Assembly: GCA_948468385.1 (NCBI GenBank)
Contig: CAOKHZ010000007.1
Span: forward strand, 62,001 to 126,000
DNA length: 64,000 nucleotides
DNA from: an uncultured Faecalicatena sp.
GTDB lineage: Bacteria; Bacillota; Clostridia; Lachnospirales; Lachnospiraceae
Reading direction: 5' to 3'
Notes under the pieces: generated by a model
The model's database searches: none
Seen by the model: the letters and a program-made list of their open reading frames with translations, nothing else
Told to the model about the DNA's origin: nothing
Shown: positions 51,436 through 61,446 of the stretch, piece after piece
How the letters are laid out: the number at the start of each line of letters is the position of its first letter
Position numbering within the stretch: position 1 is the stretch's first letter
Made by a program: the position numbers and the translations under genes

Positions 51436-52446
51436 TTATCGTTTTAATGTTACGACTACTTTCCTATAAGGTTCTTCTCCTTCACTATGTGTTGTAACAT
51501 ATGGGTCGGACTGCAACGCAGAATGAATAATCCTTCTCTCATACGGATTCATCGGTTCTAAAGCTACGGGCCTCCTATTCCTCTTTACCTTATGGGCAAT
51601 ATTTTTCGCCAAATGTTTTAGGGTCTCTTCTCTTCTTTGACGATAATTTTCTGTATCTAGTTTCACTCGCACATAGCCGCTTTGTTGCTTGTTCGCCACC
51701 CGATTTGCCAGATACTGCAAAGAATCCAAAGTTTGTCCTCTTTTTCCAATAAGGATTCCCATGTTTTCCCCTTTCATTTCCACACCAAGGGAACCGTCTT
51801 CCTCCACTTTGGACTCAATTTGAACTTCCATTCCCATGGCCTTCAAGGTGTCACTCAAAAATTTCTCGACGGCCTGAATTGTTTCTTCTGTCACTTCGGC
51901 AATCTCAACTACATGCCTTCCATGCGGGTTATCCCTTTTTTCAAACTCTTTCTTTTCAAATTCCTTCTTTTCGAATTCTTTCTTTTCGAATTCTTTCTTT
52001 TCGAATTCTTTCTTTTCGAATTCTTTCTTTTCAAAAGAAGTTTCCTTTACCGTATCCTTTTCAACCGCTTTCTCTTCCTCATATTCCTTTGAATAATTAC
52101 TTTTAGACTGCCTATAATCCTTCTTATAATCCTTTTTATAATCTTTTTTATAATCTCTTTTTTCTTTCTTGAATTCTCTCTTGAAATCCTTCTTGAACTC
52201 TCTTTCTACTTCTTTCTTAAAGTCTTCAACCAGTTCTTCCTTCTCTTCCTCTATATCGTCTTCCTTCTGAACCCTTTTTCTTCTCGCCTCGATTACGGCT
52301 TGTTTCATTCCAATTCCAAGAAATCCGGCACTTCCCTTTTCAATTATTTCATAATCCAACCTATCGCTGGTCACTCCCAATTGAATCAATGCTTCGGTAA
52401 TCGCGTCGTCAACGGTTTTTGCTGATACTCTGATACTTCCTTCCAT
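51436..52446 (-). CDS. jag: RNA-binding protein Jag/KhpB with long repeat linker
   Basis: The product is 336 aa. The N-terminal Jag_N domain (about 1-50: IRVSAKTVDDAITEAL, and the family's KGSAGFLGIG) is joined to C-terminal KH (about 215-275, with GILIGKRGQTLDSLQYL) and R3H (about 280-336: RPVALEPMNPYERRIIH) domains. KhpB acts with KhpA in RNA binding and cell-division control. The linker (about 60-185) is remarkable for KKDYKKDY and six EKKEF repeats. ATG at 52446 follows GGAAGGGCTTACG. It sits between yidC and mnmE as usual. Confidence 0.95.
   Translation of the reverse strand: MEGSIRVSAKTVDDAITEALIQLGVTSDRLDYEIIEKGSAGFLGIGMKQAVIEARRKRVQKEDDIEEEKEELVEDFKKEVEREFKKDFKREFKKEKRDYKKDYKKDYKKDYRQSKSNYSKEYEEEKAVEKDTVKETSFEKKEFEKKEFEKKEFEKKEFEKKEFEKKEFEKRDNPHGRHVVEIAEVTEETIQAVEKFLSDTLKAMGMEVQIESKVEEDGSLGVEMKGENMGILIGKRGQTLDSLQYLANRVANKQQSGYVRVKLDTENYRQRREETLKHLAKNIAHKVKRNRRPVALEPMNPYERRIIHSALQSDPYVTTHSEGEEPYRKVVVTLKR
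51946..52035. repeat. Six 15-bp tandem repeats inside jag
   Basis: The unit TTCTTTCTTTTCGAA recurs at 51946, 51961, 51976, 51991, 52006 and 52021, with identical central copies. Each unit encodes EKKEF (plus frame shift of one residue). Copy number could vary by slippage without breaking the frame. Confidence 0.9.
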
Positions 52447-52488
52447 CGTAAGCCCTTCCTTTCTCATTCACAAAAAAATGGCATGTCC

Positions 52489-53832
52489 TTACTTCTTCCT
52501 TTTCTTGTCCTTCTTTTCCTCCGTCTCTTCTTCTACCGGACGTGGAGGTTCGACTTGTCCACTATTATAGCGATCTACCATGTTAATCATATCTGCCATG
52601 CTGCCCCTTTTCGCGTTTTTCCGATATTCGGCCGCCTTCGCAATCTTTTCTTCCTTCTCTTTTTCGCTCATTACGAATGATTTTTCAATATTCTTCGTGT
52701 TGGCGGTGGCCATTCTGTTAATCGTCTCGGCAGAAACACTGTTCTTCTTTCTCTTCGCCTTTTTCTCGGCTTTTTTCTTGTTTTCCTCAATAATGGACTC
52801 GATACTCTTCGTGCTCAAGTACTTGTTGATGGCAAGTTGTTGTACACATCTCACGACCGCGCTGGCTATCCAGTAAATTCCAAGACCTGTCGGCAACGAA
52901 AATCCAATAAATACGGACATCAACGGCATCGTATACGTCATGGACTTCATATAATTTCCCATCGCGTCATTGCCGTTTTTATTATCTTGCTGCGCCTGCA
53001 TCTGTGTCATGGACATCAACTTGGTGCTGACGAACTGTGACAAACCTGCAAGTACCGGAATAAGGATCGCGGCAATAATCCCGCTTATCGCCATCGGATG
53101 CAAGGAAGCCTGCAGCATGCTCCACGGTGTCTCGGCAATGTTCACTCCAAAGAAATTATTGATATTCGTAATGGATGCCCTCGTGTTTTCTACAACAGAC
53201 CCAATAGACGGCATTTCTTCCAATAACGTGTTCCATGTGGCATCCTGAAAATGGTACAACACGTTTGTCAAAACCGTACTATCCGTATAATCAAATGTAT
53301 CTGGAGACATCAAAATAGGACTTGCCGCTCCAATCGTCTCCATAATCTTCTGATATCCGCCAGTTGCCGTGATTGCATCCACAATCGGCTTATACAACTC
53401 CCTTACTCCACTTACGTAAACCGGAATATTCTGAATGACCGGATACAGTGCGAACAAGAACGGCATCTGAATCAAAGATGGTAAACATCCCGCCGTCATC
53501 GATGTCCCATACTTGTCATATACAGCCTGCATCTCCTCCTGCATCTTCAACTGGGATGCCTGATCCGTCTTTCCTTGATACTTCTTTTGTACTTTCGTAA
53601 TTTCCGGTTGAACAATTGCCATCAATTTTGACGACTTCTGTTGCTTAATTGTCAAGGGAATCAACAATGTAAATGTAATTACAGTGAAGATAATGATACA
53701 TGCGCCAATGTTTTCCACGTTAAAGAAATGACTCATGACATAATAAATGCCTTCCATTATCTTTCCCATCAACCAGGCCAACTCACGTATGATGGGCCAT
53801 CTGCCCATCCCCGTCGTTAATAAAACCAACAT
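52489..53832 (-). CDS. yidC: Membrane protein insertase YidC
   Basis: The product (447 aa) inserts and folds membrane proteins, alone or with Sec. The Gram-positive-type core has five membrane helices; GACIIIFTVITFTLLIPLTI starts the conserved part, and KYGTSMTAGCLPSLIQMPFLFALYPVIQ contains the cytosolic hairpin and following helix. The large outside loop (about 160-230) is longer than in Bacillus SpoIIIJ. The C-terminus is a long, highly charged cytosolic tail (about 355-447) that may contact ribosomes. ATG at 53832 follows AAGGAGGATGG. It lies between yidD and jag. Confidence 0.96.
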   Translation of the reverse strand: MLVLLTTGMGRWPIIRELAWLMGKIMEGIYYVMSHFFNVENIGACIIIFTVITFTLLIPLTIKQQKSSKLMAIVQPEITKVQKKYQGKTDQASQLKMQEEMQAVYDKYGTSMTAGCLPSLIQMPFLFALYPVIQNIPVYVSGVRELYKPIVDAITATGGYQKIMETIGAASPILMSPDTFDYTDSTVLTNVLYHFQDATWNTLLEEMPSIGSVVENTRASITNINNFFGVNIAETPWSMLQASLHPMAISGIIAAILIPVLAGLSQFVSTKLMSMTQMQAQQDNKNGNDAMGNYMKSMTYTMPLMSVFIGFSLPTGLGIYWIASAVVRCVQQLAINKYLSTKSIESIIEENKKKAEKKAKRKKNSVSAETINRMATANTKNIEKSFVMSEKEKEEKIAKAAEYRKNAKRGSMADMINMVDRYNSGQVEPPRPVEEETEEKKDKKRKK

Positions 53833-53844
53833 TTTCCATCCTCC

Positions 53845-54054
53845 TTAAGGTACCGGATCATATCCGCCTTTTGAAAAAGGATTGCATCGCAGAATCCTCC
53901 ATGCAGCCATCAGGCCTCCCCGAAGTGCCCCATACTTTTCTATGGCTTCCAAGCCATACTGGGAACATGTAGGATAATATTTACACTTGCTTCCGCTCAT
54001 GGGTGATATGTTTCTCTGATAAAACCGAATCATCCATATAAGAATTCTTTTCAT
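53845..54054 (-). CDS. yidD: Membrane protein insertion efficiency factor YidD
   Basis: The product (69 aa) is a small peripheral membrane protein with the hallmark [28 protein letters not shown] and the following [18 protein letters not shown]. It assists YidC. It sits 12 bp upstream of yidC and 18 bp downstream of rnpA in the canonical order. Confidence 0.96.
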   Translation of the reverse strand: MKRILIWMIRFYQRNISPMSGSKCKYYPTCSQYGLEAIEKYGALRGGLMAAWRILRCNPFSKGGYDPVP

Positions 54055-54072
54055 CCGCTTTGCTTTCCTTAT

Positions 54073-54414
54073 TTATATATATATTTTATGAAGCCTTCCC
54101 AGATGGAGCAATGCACCCTCTATATCTGAATAATTCCTTCCTTTTGCATTGACCCTTGCCACAATAACTATATCATATCCATCCTGGAAGTGTGCTTCCG
54201 AAATTCGATAACTTTCTCTTATCAACCGAGTAACACGATGCCTTACCACGCTGTTTCCCACTTTTTTACTAACCGATATTCCTATGCGGTTTTTTCCTTC
54301 CTTCTCCCCATTCTTCCACACGTACATGACCAAATATCGGTTCGCATAGGATTTTCCATTTTGATAGACGTTCTTAAAATCTTTGCTCTTCTTTAAAGAT
54401 TCTGAAAATTTCAT
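54073..54414 (-). CDS. rnpA: Ribonuclease P protein component
   Basis: The product (113 aa) is the protein cofactor of RNase P, which cuts the 5' leader from tRNA precursors. The RNR-type signature is NSVVRHRVTRLIRESYR, and KNRIGISVSKKVG precedes it. ATG at 54414 follows AGGATGTAA. It lies between rpmH and yidD and is probably transcribed with them. Confidence 0.96.
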   Translation of the reverse strand: MKFSESLKKSKDFKNVYQNGKSYANRYLVMYVWKNGEKEGKNRIGISVSKKVGNSVVRHRVTRLIRESYRISEAHFQDGYDIVIVARVNAKGRNYSDIEGALLHLGRLHKIYI

Positions 54415-54513
54415 TTACATCCTTTCTCAGATACATCACCGTCTGCGGCATGACAACCGCCCATCATATTAATTCTTATTATAATATAGAAGAAAAGGCC
54501 ACAAAAATGCGGC

Positions 54514-54648
54514 CTAGGCTGATATCCTCTTTCTTCCTTTTGCTCTTCTGGCAGCCAGTACTTTTCTTCCACCCGGTGTGCTCATTCTTGCCCTGAATCC
54601 ATGAACTTTCGCCCTGGTTCTCTTCTTCGGCTGAAATGTCATCTTCAT
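54514..54648 (-). CDS. rpmH: 50S ribosomal protein L34
   Basis: The product has 44 aa: it begins [17 protein letters not shown] and ends with GRKRISA. The full family motif ([20 protein letters not shown]) is present. ATG at 54648 follows GGGAGGTG. It is the first gene of the leftward rpmH-rnpA-yidD-yidC-jag block and faces dnaA across the origin. Confidence 0.97.
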   Translation of the reverse strand: MKMTFQPKKRTRAKVHGFRARMSTPGGRKVLAARRAKGRKRISA

Positions 54649-54654
54649 TATCCA

Positions 54655-55159
54655 TACACCTCCCTTTATATGACATCGTCTAGGTCTAATGCCTGTCCAT
54701 ATCCTAAAATTTTATTCGTTCTTTCCTTATATATAATCTTGAAAAGACACTGCTTCTAATTATATTCAAAAAATGTCTTGAAGTCAAGTAAATACTACTC
54801 ATTTTCTCACTTTTTTCTTGCATTTTTCCTTGCAAGGTGTTGCTCCTATGACGCACACGGCACCATGAATCGAAAATCATTAAAGCTACTTTTCCACCTA
54901 ATGTGAATAACTTGTGGATAAAATGTGGATAACTCGTCAAAATAGTGTGGATAACTTTACAAAACAATGTGGATAAACAAATTTTATCATTCAAAATACG
55001 TTGATTTTTAGCACTTACTCTATGTTAATAACATGAATCTACAGTTATACACATCTTTTTGATTGATTATAAGTCCATTTTGATGTAAAATAGAACGGAG
55101 AGTGTTTTTCTGTCATAGGAAGCTTCATTCACTCTATTTTATAAGTCAGGAGTATTGGG
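54655..55159. other. oriC: Chromosomal origin, left DnaA-box cluster (oriC)
   Basis: This gene-free interval between divergent rpmH and dnaA has four perfect TGTGGATAA boxes, all in one orientation (54913-54921, 54924-54932, 54946-54954, 54968-54976), plus TGTGAATAA at 54902-54910. AT-rich sequence on both sides could melt. The dnaA promoter must lie in the right part, before 55159. Confidence 0.93.
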
Positions 55160-56530
55160 ATGAACGTTGTAGAAGAAAACTGGAACCTTATTCTTAATAA
55201 GATGAAACTGGAATATTCTTCCAGTAACCTCGCCTTTTCAACTTGGATTGAACCTCTGAAAGTATACGAGGTATCGGACAACACCGTTTACATTCTCGTT
55301 GAACTGGAAGGGAGCCTTGAACATATTGAAAACAAGTACAAGCTTCCCTTTAAAGTATGTATTGCGGAAGTGACCGGACACGAGTACGAAGTATCTTTCG
55401 TAACGAAGGATCATGTCGTCATCCAACAAAAGAAAATGGATGCCACACAGAGCAAAAAACTGAATGTCGTTTTTGAGAATGCCAATTTGAATCCGAAATA
55501 TACATTTGATACCTTCGTCGTGGGAAATAACAATAAATTTGCCCATGCCGCTTCCATAGCCGTTTCGGAATCACCTGGAGAAATTTACAACCCCCTCTTT
55601 ATATACGGAGGAGTTGGACTTGGTAAAACCCACTTGATGCATTCCATCGCCCACTTCATATTAGAAAAGGATTCTTCTAAAAAGGTTCTTTACGTGACAA
55701 GCGAAACTTTCACGAACGAATTGATTGAATCTTTAAAGATGGGTAAGACGGGAAATGAACTGGCCATTACCGCTTTCCGTGAAAAGTATCGCTCCAACGA
55801 TGTCCTTTTAATAGACGACATACAATTTATTATAGGAAAAGAAAGTACGCAGGAAGAATTTTTCCACACGTTCAACCATCTTCATGTATCTGGAAAACAG
55901 ATTATCATCTCCAGTGACAAGCCTCCAAAGGACATTGAAACTTTGGAAGCCAGATTACGAACACGGTTTGAATGGGGATTGATTGCGGACATTTCTTCGC
56001 CGGATTATGAGACAAGGATGGCCATTTTACGCAAAAAAGTGGAGATAGACAATCTGGAACGTTATAATATACCAGATGACGTCATGCAATATATAGCCAA
56101 CAATATCAAATCCAACATTCGAGAACTGGAAGGGTCACTGAACAAACTAATCGCCCTCGCCAATCTCGAAAACAGAGAGATTGACATTGAACTTGCGGCA
56201 GAAGCCTTAAAAGACATGATATCGGCAGACGACCAGCGGGACATCACGCCTGAACTTATCATAGATACGGTTTCCGAACATTTTAATATATCGGTTGCCG
56301 ACCTAAAGAGCAGGAAGAGAAACTCCGAAATCGTACTGGCAAGACAAATCGTCATGTACCTTTGCCGTAATTTGACAGATACTCCTTTAAAGTCCATTGG
56401 CTCCATATTGGGCGGGAAGGATCATGCTTCTATCAGTCATGGGGTAAACAAAATCGCTGCAGCCCTGGAAGAGGACGAGGCACTTAACAATACGGTAAGC
56501 ATCATTAAAAAGAAGATGAATCCGATATAA
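55160..56530 (+). CDS. dnaA: Chromosomal replication initiator DnaA
   Basis: The product is 456 aa. Domain I (about 1-80), a short linker, AAA+ domain III with Walker A GGVGLGKT (about 150-157) and Walker B LLIDDIQFI, and DNA-binding domain IV with the signature DHASISHGVNKI (near 420). It binds the TGTGGATAA boxes on both sides of its own gene, opens oriC and loads the helicase, and probably represses itself. ATG at 55160 follows AGGAGTATTGGG. Confidence 0.99.
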   Translation: MNVVEENWNLILNKMKLEYSSSNLAFSTWIEPLKVYEVSDNTVYILVELEGSLEHIENKYKLPFKVCIAEVTGHEYEVSFVTKDHVVIQQKKMDATQSKKLNVVFENANLNPKYTFDTFVVGNNNKFAHAASIAVSESPGEIYNPLFIYGGVGLGKTHLMHSIAHFILEKDSSKKVLYVTSETFTNELIESLKMGKTGNELAITAFREKYRSNDVLLIDDIQFIIGKESTQEEFFHTFNHLHVSGKQIIISSDKPPKDIETLEARLRTRFEWGLIADISSPDYETRMAILRKKVEIDNLERYNIPDDVMQYIANNIKSNIRELEGSLNKLIALANLENREIDIELAAEALKDMISADDQRDITPELIIDTVSEHFNISVADLKSRKRNSEIVLARQIVMYLCRNLTDTPLKSIGSILGGKDHASISHGVNKIAAALEEDEALNNTVSIIKKKMNPI

Positions 56531-56842
56531 CCACATAAAGTGGATATCATGTGGATAACTCTTAAATAACTTGTGGAAAGAATGTGAATTATGAAGTTAA
56601 TAAAACTATTTCTTGTTATTACAAAATAGTTTACTAAAAAGTTTTCTACCCTTCATCCACATTCTTTCCCAACTCTTTCCACAGAGTTATTAGTAAGGGC
56701 AAACCCTTATTCCATAAGGGCTGCAAGTAGTTATCCACTTATCCACATCCCCTATTAAGAATGCTACTGAAAGTTTTTCTTTTATAAATATATAAAAGCG
56801 CGTTGAAAAAGATTTTGACAAACATGAAAGGAGTTATTCACC
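56531..56842. other. Right DnaA-box cluster between dnaA and dnaN
   Basis: Contains TGTGGATAA at 56550-56558 and, in the opposite orientation, TTATCCACT at 56731 and TTATCCACA at 56739-56747, plus TTTCCACAG near 56678 and an imperfect CCCTTATTCCATAAGGG hairpin near 56704. This makes the origin bipartite. The dnaN promoter should also be here. Confidence 0.85.
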
Positions 56843-57952
56843 ATGAAAATGATATGTAGTAAATCCAACCTTGCAAAAGGAGTTAGCATTGTATCTAAGG
56901 CTGTAGCCACCAAAACAACGATGCCCATCTTAGAATGTATTTTAGTTGACACTTCTCTTGACATTATCAAGCTAACGGCAAATGACATGGAATTGGGAAT
57001 CGAAACTACCATTGAGGGAGAAATCATAGAACACGGAATTATTGCTTTGAATGCAAAATTATTTTCCGAGATAGTAAGAAAACTTCCTGATAACGAAGTT
57101 ATCATTGAGACGGACGAATCAAACCAGACCATGATATCTTGTGAAAAAGCAAAATTTACGATAGCCGCTCAATCAGGAGAGGATTTTTCCTACCTTCCAG
57201 CTATTGAAAAAGAAGATTCCATAGAAATTTCTGAGTTTACTTTGAAAGAAGTGATAAGGCAAACGATTTTTTCTATTGCTGATAATGACACGAATAAGAT
57301 GATGGCGGGTGAGTTGTTTGAAATTGAGGATGACATGTTGAAAGTAGTTTCCCTTGACGGCCATCGTATTTCCATACGTAAAATTAAACTGAGAGATTCC
57401 TACGAAAAGAGAAAGGTAATCGTTCCAGGAAAAACTCTGCAGGAGATTAGTAAGATTATCGGCGGTGAATCCGATGCGGAAGTAGAAATTTCATTTACGA
57501 ACAACCACATCGTGTTCGAGTTTGACAAGACTCTTGTCGTGTCTCGTTTGATAGAGGGGGATTATTTCCGAGTAGATCAAATGATTTCCAGTGATTATGA
57601 GACGAAAGTGACGGTGAATAAAAGGGAGCTGTTAGACTGTATTGACAGGGCTACCTTGCTCATCAAGGAAGGAGATAAAAAGCCGATTATTATAAATATA
57701 GGCGACGAAACGATGCAGTTGAAGATAAAGTCGCAGATTGGTTCCATGGACGAGGAAATCATGATTGAAAAAGAAGGCAAAGATTTGTTGATTGGATTTA
57801 ATCCGAAATTTATGATCGACGCGCTCAGAGTTATTGATGATGAGGAGGTAGACCTTTATTTTATGAACGCAAAGGCTCCTTGTTTTATCAGGAACGAACA
57901 ACAATCATATATTTATTTGATTCTTCCGGTCAACTTTAACGTCGTGGCTTAA
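56843..57952 (+). CDS. dnaN: DNA polymerase III beta sliding clamp
   Basis: The product (369 aa) forms the ring-shaped dimer that holds the polymerase on DNA. Three clamp domains are seen; typical stretches are AVATKTTMPILECIL, VVSLDGHRISIRK and the C-terminal YIYLILPVNF ending (normally ending in ML-PVR). ATG at 56843 follows AAAGGAGTTATTCACC. The S4-domain gene follows after 16 bp. Confidence 0.98.
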   Translation: MKMICSKSNLAKGVSIVSKAVATKTTMPILECILVDTSLDIIKLTANDMELGIETTIEGEIIEHGIIALNAKLFSEIVRKLPDNEVIIETDESNQTMISCEKAKFTIAAQSGEDFSYLPAIEKEDSIEISEFTLKEVIRQTIFSIADNDTNKMMAGELFEIEDDMLKVVSLDGHRISIRKIKLRDSYEKRKVIVPGKTLQEISKIIGGESDAEVEISFTNNHIVFEFDKTLVVSRLIEGDYFRVDQMISSDYETKVTVNKRELLDCIDRATLLIKEGDKKPIIINIGDETMQLKIKSQIGSMDEEIMIEKEGKDLLIGFNPKFMIDALRVIDDEEVDLYFMNAKAPCFIRNEQQSYIYLILPVNFNVVA

Positions 57953-57968
57953 GTATGGGAGGTAGACT

Positions 57969-58184
57969 ATGGAAATCGTTAAACTTAGAAAGACAGATGA
58001 ATATATCAAGTTAGGACAGGCACTCAAGCTCGCCGGCCTGGTCGATTCCGGAGTGGAGGCAAAGGAAGTCATCGTGGAAGGGCAAGTTACCGTGAATAAC
58101 GAAGTTGATTTAAGACGAGGCAGGAAACTTCGTGATGGGGACGTGGTAGAATTTGACGGTAATCAAATAAAAATTGAAAAATGA
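57969..58184 (+). CDS. yaaA: S4-domain RNA-binding protein (YaaA/RlbA type)
   Basis: The product (71 aa) is a single S4 RNA-binding domain (about 12-60): YIKLGQALKLAGLVDSGVEAKE and RRGRKLRDGDVVEF. In Bacillus and relatives this gene lies between dnaN and recF, as here; it is thought to act in ribosome assembly. ATG at 57969 follows GGGAGGTAGACT. Confidence 0.95.
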   Translation: MEIVKLRKTDEYIKLGQALKLAGLVDSGVEAKEVIVEGQVTVNNEVDLRRGRKLRDGDVVEFDGNQIKIEK

Positions 58185-58225
58185 TGGAAAAAGGTGTAAA
58201 ATAGAAAAATAGTGATGGAGAAATT

Positions 58226-59311
58226 ATGTTTGTAAAGTCTTTGAAACTCAAAAATTATAGAAATTATGAGTTATTGAATATGACATTTGATTCCAACACC
58301 AATATTCTTTACGGAGATAATGCACAAGGAAAGACAAACATTTTGGAGGCATTATTCGTTTCGGGAACCACCAAGTCACATCGAGGGACGAAAGACAGGG
58401 ATTTGATTCGGTTTGATCATGACGAGTCACATATTGAGACTGTCGTGGAAAAGAACGGGATTGATTTCCAGATTGACATGCATTTGAAAAAAAATAATCC
58501 CAAAGGAATCGCGATTAATAAAATTCCGATTCGCAAGGCTGGCGAATTGTTTGGTATTATTCATTTTATTTTTTTTTCGCCGGAAGATTTAAACGTGATT
58601 AAAGAGGGCCCTTCTGGCAGGCGGAGAGTCATAGATTTGGAATTATCCCAGCTTGATAAGGTTTATTTAAACAATCTCTTTAATTATAATCGCGTCGTGA
58701 ACCAAAGAAATTCATTACTCAAAGAGATCGCATTTAAGGAAAGTTTGCTGGATACGTTGGATGTATGGGACATGCAGCTGGCAAATTATGGAGAAAAAAT
58801 TATTGAGGGTCGGAAAGATTTTATAAAAAAAATAAACGAAATTATTTCTGAAGTTCACTTAAAACTGACTGGAGGAAAGGAAAATATTTCTTTAAGTTAT
58901 GAATCTTCCATAGGTGACATGCCTCTTTCGGAGGCTTTGAAAAAATATCGGGAAAGGGACGTTCGTTTTAAGAGTACTTCGGTTGGACCACATAGGGATG
59001 ACTTGTGTTTTAAGAGCAGTGGTTTGGATATTCGTAAGTTTGGTTCCCAGGGCCAGCAGAGGACGGCGGCATTATCTTTGAAATTGTCAGAAATAGAGCT
59101 TGTAAAGCAGGTAATCCGGGATACCCCGGTTCTTTTATTGGATGATGTTTTGTCTGAATTGGACAAACATAGGCAAAACTATTTATTGGACAGCATTCAC
59201 GACATACAGACCGTTATCACTTGTACGGGATTGGACGAATTCGTGAATCACAGATTTTCTGTCAATAAAATTTTTCATGTAAAAAATGGAACAGTGGCAA
59301 AAGAGAACTAG
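58226..59311 (+). CDS. recF: DNA replication and repair protein RecF
   Basis: The product (361 aa) is an SMC-like ATPase that helps load RecA at gaps. Walker A is GDNAQGKT (30-37); FKSTSVGPHRDDL and FGSQGQQRTAALSLKLSE form the signature, and LLLDDVLSELD is Walker B. ATG at 58226 follows GATGGAGAAATT. gyrB starts 35 bp after its stop. Confidence 0.98.
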   Translation: MFVKSLKLKNYRNYELLNMTFDSNTNILYGDNAQGKTNILEALFVSGTTKSHRGTKDRDLIRFDHDESHIETVVEKNGIDFQIDMHLKKNNPKGIAINKIPIRKAGELFGIIHFIFFSPEDLNVIKEGPSGRRRVIDLELSQLDKVYLNNLFNYNRVVNQRNSLLKEIAFKESLLDTLDVWDMQLANYGEKIIEGRKDFIKKINEIISEVHLKLTGGKENISLSYESSIGDMPLSEALKKYRERDVRFKSTSVGPHRDDLCFKSSGLDIRKFGSQGQQRTAALSLKLSEIELVKQVIRDTPVLLLDDVLSELDKHRQNYLLDSIHDIQTVITCTGLDEFVNHRFSVNKIFHVKNGTVAKEN

Positions 59312-59346
59312 CTGATTTTAATTTAGCAGACTTAGGAGGTTTTTGA

Positions 59347-61284
<1,938 letters not shown>

Positions 61285-61294
61285 CGATTGAGAG

Positions 61295-61423
61295 CGACAT
61301 CCAGAACAAGAAAAAGAAAAGATTTTCAAGCTTGCTTGAAAAATCTTTGAGTTTTCTTGGGGTGGGTTGGCATTAGAAATGCCAACCCATCGAGAAAATC
61401 ACTGATTTTCTCGATGGATGTCG
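61295..61423. other. Four-way folded element between gyrB and gyrA
   Basis: An outer stem CGACATCC (61295-61302) / GGATGTCG (61416-61423) encloses three hairpins. One is a long imperfect stem from CAAGAAAA (61307) to TTTTCTTG (61359). The second is perfect, TGGGTTGGCATT (61363-61374) / AATGCCAACCCA (61378-61389). The third is perfect, TCGAGAAAATCA (61390-61401) / TGATTTTCTCGA (61403-61414), loop 1 nt. There is no T-run, so it is not a simple terminator. It fills most of the 162-bp gap. Confidence 0.75.
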
Positions 61424-61446
61424 ATATGGTAAGGAAGGAGAATTAA

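Noticed and set aside
51946-52035. CRISPR array
   Set aside because: The repeats are contiguous 15-bp coding units with no spacers. No CRISPR array or cas gene was seen anywhere in the window.
61318-61348. Simple gyrB terminator
   Set aside because: The stem is not followed by a T-run and is part of a larger folded element; gyrA is likely transcribed at least partly through it.
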